In this document: one piece after another, positions 14,543 to 26,900 of the stretch | Layout: every line of letters begins with the position of its first letter | Position numbering within the stretch: the stretch's first letter is position 1 | From: Bactericera cockerelli | Lineage: Eukaryota > Arthropoda > Insecta > Hemiptera > Triozidae | Direction: 5' to 3' | Length of the DNA: 64,000 bases | Assembly (NCBI GenBank): GCA_024516035.1 | Contig: CM044959.1 | Span: forward strand, 37,584,369 to 37,648,368 | The notes under the pieces: model-generated | What the model saw: the letters and a program-made list of their open reading frames with translations, nothing else | What the model was told of the DNA's origin: nothing | Databases searched by the model: none | Position numbers and translations under genes: made by a program

Positions 14543-17500
14543 TATTGATTCTATAATATACAGGGTGTCCCGTATACAGATGCAAATATTTTGAGGGTAG
14601 GTTCAGCCCACCGTGGACTATCATATGAGCGAAACTTGCAGTGGGGCATTTTGCTTCGTTAAAGAGTTATGGCCGAATCCCTGTTTTTCCCACAGGTCTA
14701 GAGGGCACTTGAATCGATGCACGTTTTTAAAGAAATGATAGCCAGTAAGTAATATTTGACTTCATGTATGGATAGTCATGTATATTTCCCTTCAAATGCA
14801 GTTGGTTGCATAAAAAAATATTGAAAGACCAGAGAGATATTTAATCATAAGTTCAATACTTTTCTAAAATTTGATTTTTCCATTTTCTCCCTTTTGTGAA
14901 TTTAAAGTACTTCTACAATTGCAATTCTGCGTATCACTAGTTAAAAAAATACCCTATTATGTTTTGTTTTAGAAAAAAGAAAGCTAATTTATATTACTTT
15001 AAAGATCATGGAACGCAGTACACACAAAGCTCAAAAAACACTTCTGAATCATGATGGAAAATTCAAAGTTCGCTGAATTTTAACAGAATTGGCGCGTAAT
15101 TTGAGGTATAAATACACTGCTCTGGAATGTTTAACAGAGGGAAATTTATCATTCACAGTGGTCGGTCGGTGTGAACTTTTATGTGAATGGGGTTACGGGG
15201 TCACAGGGTTATCATGAGGAAAAATGAGAGAGGCTGCAACGAAAGCAGCAACCAGTGGTGTAATTATGGAAAAAGAATACACATGGAGAAAGACTCTGCG
15301 CTAACAACAAAAATTGTGATTTTATTATTAGAAGTAAAATTAAAAATATCATTTTTGTGTTTATCACAATCATGATATCAAAAACATAACAAATAGTGCC
15401 GAAAATTAACCTTGGGTAAAACTCGAACATCCAACCTTAAGGTTACTATTATTACTAATACTTTGTTGATAAACTACAAACCGTCGCTTAAGAAGAGGTA
15501 CCTCATAAGTCCGAATTTTTACGATAATACGTTTCTGGTATCGTTGGAATCGGAAAAAAATATCGATTTTTTTAAAATCGGTTTTATATGACCATTCAAA
15601 TAGAAAGAATGCCACAATAATCGATTAAAGTTTACCTCGTAAATCGATATTTTTGTTTTGAAGAAAATTTCTGGTGAGACCTCGTATCTCCAATCAGTAA
15701 TACCTATATGTGTATTGTGTAAAATAATCAGAGATACGAGGTACCTCTACAAAAAATGCACACATGCTTTTCTGAAAATTTTACAAGAATCACTTGAGAG
15801 GTACCTCGTATGTCCGATATCTTGTAAAAATACAAGTTTTATCAAAAAAATAGTAATTTCAATCGATAAAACAGGTATATGTTTATGGTTAAACTGATTT
15901 TTTTATTTTTTTTAAACCTGCCCACAACTTTATAATCAGTTTTTACTGTCTCCTGAAAAGTTCAAAAATCGAACTTACGAGGTACCTCTTCTTAAGCGAC
16001 GAAACATGATACATTCTGCAACACAGGACATGAAATGAAAAGAACCCAAAAGAATATGTAGCGAACCAAGGGCGAGGTTAAAGCTTGTGGCTTTCTCTTC
16101 CACCGAACAAATTGATCGCCTTGTTATTTTAACTATTAGATTTGATTGATATAGTTGGTTAATAGAACTTTTAGTACTCAGAAAATATTATTTTCTTTTA
16201 TAACTTGCAGTTGGCACAAAAATGGTCACACAGACCGCTTCAGGCATCGAGTGTTCTTCAAAATGCAATAGCGCCCAGATTCAAAAATTTGAAAAATGTG
16301 TTTCTCTCCTTCTGGTGCCGTTTAGTAAGACGTATCTCATTCGTTCTTTCACGCGTCTGAAAGAACTTTGTATTTATTAAAACAAAATAGCAAAGGGTAT
16401 TTTTTTACCTCGTGATACGCAGAATTGCAATTGTAGAAGTACTCTAAATTCACGAAAGGGAAAAAAGGGAAAAATCAAATTTTAGAAAAATATTGAACTT
16501 ATGATTAAATATCTCTCTGGTCTTTCAATATTTTTTTATGCAACCAACTGCATTCGAAGGAAAATATGCATGACTATCCATACATGAAGTCAAAACTTAA
16601 CTACTGGCTACCATTTCTTTAAAAACGTGCATCGATCTAAGTGACCTCTAGATCTGTGGGAAAAACAGGGATTTGGCCATAACTCTTTAACGAAGCAAAA
16701 TGCCCCACTGCAAGTTTCGCTCATATGATAGTCCACGGTGGGCTGAACCTACCCTCAAAATATTTGCATCAGTATGCGGGACACCCTGTATAATGTATTT
16801 CTTTAATTCTTCTGCATGTCCTCTTTCCAATCAAATATTTTTTTTTGTAAAGTGAATATTCTTTTATTGAGAAAAGATTGTTTTAGTGGCGTGTTACTCA
16901 TGAACGTTACCGTCATGAACATTACCCGTGGTCATGAACGTTACCTGGTACGTTAAGTTTTTGTAATTTTGTGTGAAGAGGTAGCTGCTAGAAATATTCT
17001 AAATGAAAGCTTTTGCTCAAAGGTATTTGTCTTAGTCTTCTGAGCCTAAAAAAATGTTAAAAATTGTTTAGGAAAAATGTAACGTTCATGACTTGAAAAA
17101 ATCCAATTGCCCAAGATAATTGAAAATGACCCATACAATTATACATACATAGAACTTAAAATTAACAAAACAAAACTTGATCAAGGGCGGTGCTAATGCC
17201 AACGGCATTCTCTTCCAGGCGGCACTCTCTGGATTCACAGAGTGCCGCCTTTACCACTGAGTTACCGGTACAGATATGAAAAAAAAGCAAATGATTACCT
17301 CCACGGGGGCCTCAATCTCCTCCCCGCTGTCCTCCAGTACTCGCGTCAGCACCTTGAGCATGTTGTGCAGGAACCGCGCCTGTATGTGGCCGGGACACTG
17401 GCTGAGGCCGCGCCTGGTAGCCATGGCCTCCAGAGTGGCACGCGGCTCCTTCAGCTCCGAGCGAAACTCGCCGCAGATGTAGGCCGCAGCTCCTGGAGAT

Positions 17501-20500
17501 GATAGATTTTATTTTTATTTTTTATAGGCTTTCTTTTTTTATGGCAGGATTCTCACTGGAGTGAGCTCTTCTACCCAACCATGAGCGCACGGTTAGCTCA
17601 ATGGTAAGGTTTCTTATCGAGTACCTTACCATTTAGGATCCAGAGCCGAAAAAAATGTAGTAAATTTTTTGATAAAGTTGTCTGTAAGGGATACCGCTCC
17701 GAGCGAAACTCGCCGCAGATATAGGCCGCAGCTCCTGGAGATAATAGAATGAGCGCACGGTTAGCTCAGTGGTAAGGTTTCTTATCAAGTACCTTATCTT
17801 ATCACTTTTATCATCCAACATCTCACTACCTTTGCACCACCCTGTAGTGCGTGTACAAGATACCGTATACTATTTGACACAAATCCACGGTAGCCCTTCC
17901 ACCGGGTGATCTGCCACTTCTTTTGTCCTTTCCGCGCTCTTAATTCTTCCGAAGTTGAACAGTTGAACCAGAGCCGAAAAAAAATGTAGTAAAATTTTTG
18001 ATACAGTTGTCTGTAAGGGATACCTTCTGGTGCGCTCGTTCTGATTGAGCACCTGAATGAGACCTATTTAGTCTCTTCTCGTCCATCAAAGGGAAGGCTT
18101 ACTACGGAATGGACAAGTTACAACACAGACCACAAGCGTCGACGGTAGCTGTTGTTGTTTTATGGATACGAAATCTATTCCGTAATATTTTTAGCGAAAT
18201 ATCAAAATTTCCGTCTTTCAGTAGTTCTTTCTGCTGACTATTCTCGGCCCCACTCGGACTCGGTGAGGTTAGTATAAGTAGCTGGTTTCTTTGTCCAACG
18301 AATTGTGAGTGAAACCCTCGTCATGTTATCTCCATGCAGTTGAAAAAGACATTAAGAAACGAATTAATAAACGACGCTAAAGCGGATACTGTTACTATAG
18401 TGTTGCTATTACCGTGGTAACAGCCAATCACAGAACTGGAATCATATACTAGAGAGAAAGTATATTTATTTATATACGGCCGTGTGACGACTACGTCACT
18501 TGACTACACAGTCCGGCTTTCTAGGATATTTTTTTAATAACAATGTCCAGCGTTCGTTCATTCGGGCCTAAACCCAAATAAACAAACTCAAAAGTTCCGT
18601 CTTATCACAGACAACGGCATTGGAGTTTAACACATAGACGATCGGCATGTTTTTAGTAAGTTCTCCCGTGGGACCGGCGATGTTTAGGCTATTCACAGGC
18701 GTAGTACATGCGTGTACCACCGATGGTACACCCGGTCGTCCAAGTGTTAATGTTGTTTTTTCCAACTCTATCGAACGCGCGTTACCTAGTACGGCGCCCA
18801 TCTTGGAGGAGGGGGTGGGGGAGGGGGGCGCCATCAGTAGAGCCGCCATGGAGGTGACAGCGAAGCTCCTCACAGCAGCCACCCTGATGGCGACGTCCAT
18901 CATTTGGGACGCGATCAGAGGTCCGTGTCGGGAGCCCTCCATGCGGGCCAACTCTACCAGGACCGTCATGTACCTGTGGGGGACATTGGAAGTAGTTACA
19001 GTTATCAACCGACCTCAGTAGCTTGATCGGTAAGGCGGCGGACTTGTAACCTGGAGGTCGGTGGTTCAAGTCCCGGTTACAGCGTAGATTTAGTAAAGCG
19101 AGTTAGAGTAGTTGTGATATCACGAAAGTGATTAACACAAATATGATAACATGGTTACAGTTATCATATTTGAGTTAATAATCAAAATTCTATTTGAGTT
19201 AATAATCAAAAGTTAATAACCATATTCCCAAACACTAGGATGGTTAAGGGTTAAAGTCCAGATGTCAATAATTAGAGCAGTGTCAATAAGAATGAGGGGG
19301 ATGAGGAAGAAAGTGCGGGGTGTTGAATGTGAAGATGGGGCGGGAATGTTAATATTCATAGATATTTAGACAAGCCAGCAAAAAAAATGGTGATATCACA
19401 ACTTACTCAAACTTGCTTTACTAAATTTTAGCTTAACTTGGGACTTGAACCACCGACCTCCAGATTACATGTCCGTTCGCGTTATCGATCAAGCTACTGA
19501 GGTCGGTGACATTGGAAAAAGTTAGAATAATTTCAGGGCGAAAATATTAGACATTTTGCTATACCTCTGTGGATTTTAGTCTAGTATTTTGCGTCTTGTT
19601 TAATAATTATGGGAAAATGTAAATGTATACTCAAACTTGTGATTTCAATTTTGCCTATTAATTTGGCCTTTATTCTTTGAATGTATTCCTTGTGGTAAAC
19701 AAGAGCCTTATAACAAACTATATAGGTAGCCTCACAGACTATGAGAGTAAAGGGACGCTTTAATAATAATATACCCTTTTTAAAGCATTTTCTACCACCT
19801 AACCCTTAGAGAGCCATTATTATGTTTATAATCGTATACTGAAATAAATGAGGAAAAAATCCTGCATTGGGTAGGATTCGAACCAACAGATCCCTATGCT
19901 ACCTGGATTACCAGACAAGCAGTTTAACCAGTCGACTACCAATGCACGGTAGTTTCATTTTTGCAGGACAAACAGTATATTGTTTTGTACATCTGTACTC
20001 TTCCATCATATTATACTGACATCATCTTCACACTCAATCCCTCTGATCCTTCGTCTCGTTCCTGCTAATGACGTACCATTCAAAGTTCGTGATGTATTGG
20101 TAGTTGTTCTGGGAGCAAATATCAATGACTTTGGACAGCAGTTCATCCCGATACAGTGTCCCCTCCGCCTTATCCATATGGACCATCAACTTCTTGACAA
20201 TCTCCATCAGAGTCTTTTTGGACACCTGGAAAAAACCAAACAAATTCTCATTCAAGACTTTTGTGCTCAGGAATAACTCAGGGCGTAAAACAAATAGAAT
20301 CATTAAACATGGCACGAGACTAAATATTGGACCCATATAATCTTTTAACCACAGGGAGATAGGTATCTGTGCCGATTTTACGAACATGGAATTATTATTA
20401 TTACCTCAAGAATGGGGACTAATTTTGGATGGAGGAAAACTCAATACAGACTGCCTGGCATTTTTCCTGCTTTTTTCTGTTTAAATGATTGGGCAGCATG

Positions 20501-23500
20501 CTGCAATATTGTTTTGACTTGGTATTCATTTACCTAAATAAAATGGACATAATGCCACTTTAATTACAGTCTACAATAAACTTAACAATGTAAAAAAATA
20601 AAAGAACAAAACTACTATGTACAATATGAAATATAAGAGAAATATACATCCATATAGCATAACTATCCAGGAAATGTATAGAACTGTATGCACGCGTGGC
20701 ACAGAATGCCTGAAACAATTATCTGCCAGACTACTCAGATTACAGAAATACTGCAATCTACATGGAAGGTGACAAACCAGAGATGATACCGAAGGTTCAA
20801 CAAAATACTATTAACTCTTCACTCATCAATCTTAGTGGGTACGTATTTTTTTTAAACACTCGTGTCTGTGCTATTTCGGGAAAGAAGCTTTTAACTCCGG
20901 AGAGTCCTAGAAGTAATGTTTTCATATCCTGCATAATGCAATTTTGGATACTTTAAAACGCAAAAAATACAATGTAAACATATCGGTTGAGTCTAAAATA
21001 AGCTCGTTGTTTGTCTCGTCAAAAACTTTAAATACATTGCGCCGCACAGTTTCCATTTTATCAAAATAGTGCTTTATTAGAGAAGTGCTTTAATTAGAGT
21101 GTCAGCTTAGGTCAAGAAGTCTCAATGAAAATAAGTTTAAACTTTAAATAGACTCGCAAAGGTCAGTCCTCTTCCGCTTGACCGCGCCCTGACTGTCGTT
21201 TCAATTAATCACAGCCCGTTGGGTTCCGTCATGGTTTGTTTTGAATAACCTGCGCTCCGCTACTGGGTGTGAAGAAATTCTGTGGATTCTTTGATTGAAG
21301 TTGATGGAATTTACATTGTCATACCCAGGCTGGATGACGTTAGTGTGAGGGTAGTTTGTGTTTCCGAAGAATTAAGGTTAATGAGGCGTTAAAACGAACA
21401 AATTAAACAGGGGCCGCCAGAACCAATAGGCGTTTTTTTTTTTTTTTTTATATAAAACTCAAGTGAGAATTGCAAGACCTGATTTACATGGGGCCGGCAT
21501 GCGTTATTTGGCCTACATTGGGAGAATGATAGTTATGTAGGTAAAAAAATCCTATGATTAATTCTACCAAGATTAATGACTTTTCCCATTTATTATTATA
21601 CACAATTACAAAACGTGCGAGAAAAACGAGAGAAAAAAAATAACAAAGATACTGAGGGTAAAAAAATAAATAAAAAATATAGCTTAATTGGATAGTAAAG
21701 TATATAGGATTTCCGATTTACTTGTGTCCAAAAGCTTGATAAGTTTGATGTCCACATCTTATCCTGTATAAGAAATCTGACTTAGTATAAAATACAATCT
21801 CTCGTGTCTTGGTTTGCTCAGTCACAAAGTTTGTCCCCTGCTCATCACATTATAACATTTTGTGAGTACCTATTTTAATTATTTATATTATGCCTTCAGT
21901 AGGTTGAAATATCAATATTTATTATTTAGATCCATATCGTATCGCCCTTGGTAGCTTGATCGATAAGGCGGCAGACTCGTAACCTGGAGGTCGGTGGTTC
22001 GAGTCCCAAGTACTGCAAATATTCAGTAAGGCTAGTTTTAATAACTGTGGCACCACAATTGTAAGTACACGGAAAGTAAGTAAGTACCACAATTGTGATT
22101 AACTCAAATACAATAGAATTTTTAGTATCGGAATGTGCTTTTTTAGATAAAATTTGGAACATTTTTTAGGAAAGAAATCCGTGTTCAATGTAAATATGAT
22201 CTAGTCTGGATATTATTATTTTTTCAGGCAAAATGGTCACTCGCAGTTCTCTCTTTCACTTGCTGGTTTGTGTTCTCCTAGCTCCCATTTTGGCCAGATC
22301 CAGGCCGGAACCAGACCGACTGATTAACTTTAATGATCCAATGCGAGCTTGCGGCTCCAACTTGAGCGAAATGGTCAAAAAGTTCTGTTCTCTAGCGAAA
22401 AGAATCGAAAATGGAAAACGAAATTTGGCAAACCTTCCCGAAGCGAACACGATTGGACAGATCGAAGTTTGGGGTAAGTTTCCTGGTATGGGAATGGTGT
22501 CTATAGTCTTACAGTACAAGTTGGTTTAGCAGAAAAACGCTCTTTGTTAACCAATGTAGTCAAATGTACCAATGCTGCAAACGCAAATTCTAGTTGTGTA
22601 AAAAACAAATCGGCAACAGAAAGTCCTACCTGTATTTTACCTAGTATAATGTGAATATTTTAAGGGTTCGCGTATTGATCAATATTAGATTAAACAGGGT
22701 GAAACATTTCACCCTGTTTAATCTAATATTGATCAATACGCGAACCCTTAAAGTTTATACCGTTTATCAATGACATTTTCATCAACCAAATTGGATGAAT
22801 ACTTTTGGAAGTGATTTAAATTAAGAGTTGATTAAATAATTAATGCGCTGATTAATTTTATTATTAGTGTGACAATATTGATGAAGAAGACCAAAAGCTT
22901 TAAAAAAATTCTGTTATCTTAATTTTCCCCCTTTTAAATTTTCTGCATTTTATCTACACTTTTGCCGCGATAAAAGATCGGTTTTGAGCTAATCTATTCA
23001 CAAATCTTTTACGGGTCACACCTTACTTCCAATGGTATCTTTTCAAAATCAATGGACGACCTAAACTCGTATTTTCTTCTTTCAGAATCCTAAAATTCAA
23101 CCAGAATCCGACCTAAAACTTTTCAGAATCCAACACCCTAAACTCGTATCTTTTCAGAATCAATGGACGACCTAAACTCGTATTTTTCTTTTCAGAATCC
23201 TAAAATTCGACCAGAATCCGACCTAAAACTTTTCAAATCCCCAACACCCGAACTCGTATTTTTCAGAATCAATGGACGACCTACAGAACATGCTGACAGA
23301 TGCATCGAGCCCTGCGCTTCGCCCAGCCGCCATGACCTTAGTTCTGACCTGAGAGGATCAGCTGACAAGTACGGAAGACTAAGACGCGGCAACGGTATCG
23401 TAGAGGAGTGCTGTAAAAAATCGTGTACAATTGGGAACCTGCTATCCTACTGTTAAAATAAAAGCGAATTGATTTTTTCAAATGGTCTCTGTTTATTTTT

Positions 23501-23942
23501 TCACCCTAAAAAAAAATACAGTAAACCCAAACAGGTGTTTTTCAACGCCAGTCTGTCGGAGGAAATATAAACAGAGAGAATACCAGGTTGGTGGGAAGAC
23601 GAATATTGACAAACCATGAAGCCAGTTTTCTACTGAGCGCAACGTTCTGTTTCGAAATGTTTCACGACATTTTGTCTCGCAACGCTTCGCAAAAAAAGTT
23701 TCAACAATATTTTTTCTTTCGAAACACATTGCAACAGTTTCTATCAGAGCTAAGGGTGCGAGCTTTATATGTTTGTTATCTCACCAAAATAGAAATAAAA
23801 AATAAGAAGGAACAATGATAATAAAATAATTATAAAAAAGAACTGATGTGATGGAAAATTACTTACATCTCCCGAAAAGTACAACAGTACTTCATGGAGA
23901 TGTAATAGGAATTGAAATGTGTATGAAAACAAATAAAGATAC

Positions 23943-23973
<31 letters not shown>

Positions 23974-26900
23974 GCCATAGAGCAGGTCCAAGGCCCGCAG
24001 TCGTATACTCTCGTCCTTGTCGTCCAGACACTGCATGATGAGGTCCCGGTGACTCTGCACGGACTTGGGGTGGGTCTTCAGGATCTTGGACATGGCGAGC
24101 AGACCCAGGTACTTCACTGCAATCAGGAAGGAGAAGGGTTAAATAATTAAATCTGGTCCTTGGTAGAGACCCAGGTACTTCACTGCAATGAGGAAGGAGA
24201 AGGGTTAAATAATTAAATCTGATCCTTGGTAGAGACCCAGGTACTTCACTGCAATGAGGAAGGAGAAGGGTTGAATAATTAAATCTGGTCCTTGGTACAG
24301 ACCCAGGTACTTCACTGCAATGAGGGAGGAGAAGGGTTAAATAATTAAATCTGGTCCTTGGTAGAGACCCAGGTACTTCACTGCAATGAGGAAGGAGAAG
24401 GGTTAAATAATTAAATCTGGTCCTTGGTAGAGACCCAGGTACTTCACTGCAATGAGGAAGGAGAAGGGTTAAAGAATTAAATCTGGTCCTTGGTAGAGAC
24501 CCAGGTACTTCACTGCAGTGAGGAAGGAGAAGGGTTAAATAATTAAATCTGGTCCTTGGTAGAGACCCAGGTACTTCACTGCAATGAGGAAGGAGAAGGG
24601 TTAAATAATTAAATCTGGTCCTTGGTAGAGACCCAGGTACTTCACTGCAGTGAGGAAGGAGAAGGGTTAAATAATTAAATCTGGTCCTTGGTAGAGACCC
24701 AGGTACTTCACTGCAGTGAGGAAGGAGAAGGGTTAAATAATTAAATCTGGTCCTTGGTAGAGACCCAGGTACTTCACTGCAATGAGGAAGGAGAAGGGTT
24801 AAATAATTAAATCTAGTCCTTGGTAGAGACCCAGGTACTTCACTGCAATAAGGAAGGAGAAGGGTTAAATAATTAAATCTGGTCCTTGGTAGAGACCCAG
24901 GTACTTCACTGCAATGAGGAAGGAGAAGGGTTAAAGAATTCAAATAATTTAATCTGGTCCTTGGTAGAGACCCAAGTACTTTGAAATACGGGCGGTTACC
25001 TATTGCTCCGATTTAATGACTTTCTGTTCAAAATTGAAATCGGATATCAAAAAGGTACATACCTATTGCTCCGAAAACTGCCAAAAAGGTATAGTCCTAT
25101 TCCTCCGATAAAGAAAATGGAAAAGAAATAAATGGATATTAGGATGAGGTGCATGTGCCCAAATTTCTGGAGGAAACGTTGCATCTTCAGATATGTACTC
25201 CTCAAGTAGGTAATCTGCAAATTTCGTAACATTCGGATTGTCTGGGACAATACTCATTAGCTCATCCACAAATACATCAGATACTTCTTCGGGACTGAAA
25301 AAAGTCAAACCAAAACACAAGCCTAGCCATTTTCCAATCTCAGTTTTACCTTCGTAATCCTTATTCAGTTGATACTTCTGAATATTTCTTATCCATGCCT
25401 GAGCAAGGTGAAAACGGCATCCTACAATATCAGAATTTGGCCAAATGTTTGAGCGCATTCCTCTTTAATGAATTTTAAACAAGATAGGTAATCGGAAAGG
25501 TATACAATAGGTATACATCATAGTTTACTACCTGCAACATGAAATCGGAGGAATAGGTATGCGGAAGTTGGGTCACCTAAATTTTTTTCCGGAGCAATAG
25601 GTACCTCATTAAATCGGAGCAAAAGGATGCTACCCTGAAATACATTAAACTACAATATTTCTTAGATGCGAACTAATTTTGTTTGTACAGTTAGGAAACT
25701 GAAAAACGCCTAAAATACAAAGACCTTTAATTTACTGGCTTTAATTTCATGGTTCTTAGTTTCTTACAGTTAAACTTTTTTGACATACCTTTGCTGGATA
25801 TGTAATTTTTAGTTTATATTTTTCATAATATATCAAATTTTGAGAGAAAAAAGGTCAACCTCCTTTTTGAAGCAGAGGATTTCTCTGTGTATCCAGAGGA
25901 GAAATGCAGCAGCTTTGAGAATTTTGTTATCCACGTAAACATGATATAGGTATGTTGTTATTAAAATGGTAACACCTAATCACATGACTGAAATCAGATA
26001 CTATAGTAACAGTGTCCACCACAGCACGGTTCATTAATTTGGGCCTAGACTCCTTTCGCTTTGATGTCGTGATAGATGTCAGAACAACTACAGGATTCAG
26101 TGTTTCATTTTAAATACTCACAGTTTTGATCTGAGTCTTCAATGAGAATGCGCAGTTTCTGGACGCACAATTGAATAGAGGCACTGTGATTAGGCATACC
26201 GGACGATATTGATATGAGAACTGAAATGTAAGAGAAAAATATTTGTACAAGTTTTCAAAAAATATAAAATATACTGTAGGACAATCTAGAATAGAAAGTC
26301 AGTCTTTTTGTATTATTAAAATTAAATATGTATTATGAACCTATTTTTTTTTTGGGCTCTTCCTTCCTGTTTAAATGGTATTATCATTTTTGGCCAGCAT
26401 GTTATAATTCATGTATGATCGTTCAGGCTACTAACTATCGTTTTAGCTAGGGATCCTTCGTAACTAACAGAAAGCCTAAACACTTATCTTCTCTTGCTCT
26501 TGAATTATCTGCATTAGCTTATATTTTGTGGTGACTTGCTCTTTATCTGAAATATTTAATATTGCAAGCCATACTACTCGTAACCGTTGAGTAACGGTTG
26601 AAACTACTGGTCGTGGTCCAAAAATCACAAGTTCGATCTCCGGGTTCGGCAGAATTTTCCATAAATAATAATAATAATAAACCATCCTCAAACAAAACCT
26701 ATTTTTAACTATACGACCTCTTTTTATGAAATCACAACTATAACTCACCGGCTATAACAGTATTTATACACTCGTAAAGAAGGGACATAGCAGAGGTGCT
26801 GGAATAAAAAATCAAAAGATAATGTCAAACACAGTGATGTTTAAATATTACCTACGAAATAGTTAATTATTTAATAATTACTCCAGTTAGTTCATGAATT

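Larger units (their letters stand above)
13535..17132. mobile_element. GGGTCA-ended DNA transposon, copy A, carrying nested insertions
   Basis: Homologous to the intact copy at 30187-31150 from GGGTCATTTTCATTTATCTT to ...AAAATGACCC, but interrupted at 14153-16792 by a retroposed fragment and a fold-back element. The flanks (AGAG and ATAC) do not match, so the target duplication has decayed or rearranged. It lies in the AP-3 delta intron after the unknown nested gene. Confidence 0.88.

Noticed and set aside
18647..19021. A 124-residue plus-strand open frame
   Set aside because: Antisense shadow of AP-3 delta exon 12.
19013..19085. Functional tRNA-Thr gene
   Set aside because: Has A and B boxes but no pairing acceptor stem, and the same head with the same tail recurs many times: a SINE.
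22659..22752. MicroRNA precursor
   Set aside because: Perfect 46-bp arms with a 2-nt loop are not miRNA-like, which needs a larger loop and bulges.
23765..24943. A 392-residue minus-strand open frame made of 22-residue repeats
   Set aside because: It is the translation of the 66-bp splice-acceptor array and then runs in the wrong frame through exon 10; no independent coding evidence.
25063..25458. A 131-residue minus-strand open frame as a host gene
   Set aside because: It lies between transposon ends and resembles a transposase C-terminus.
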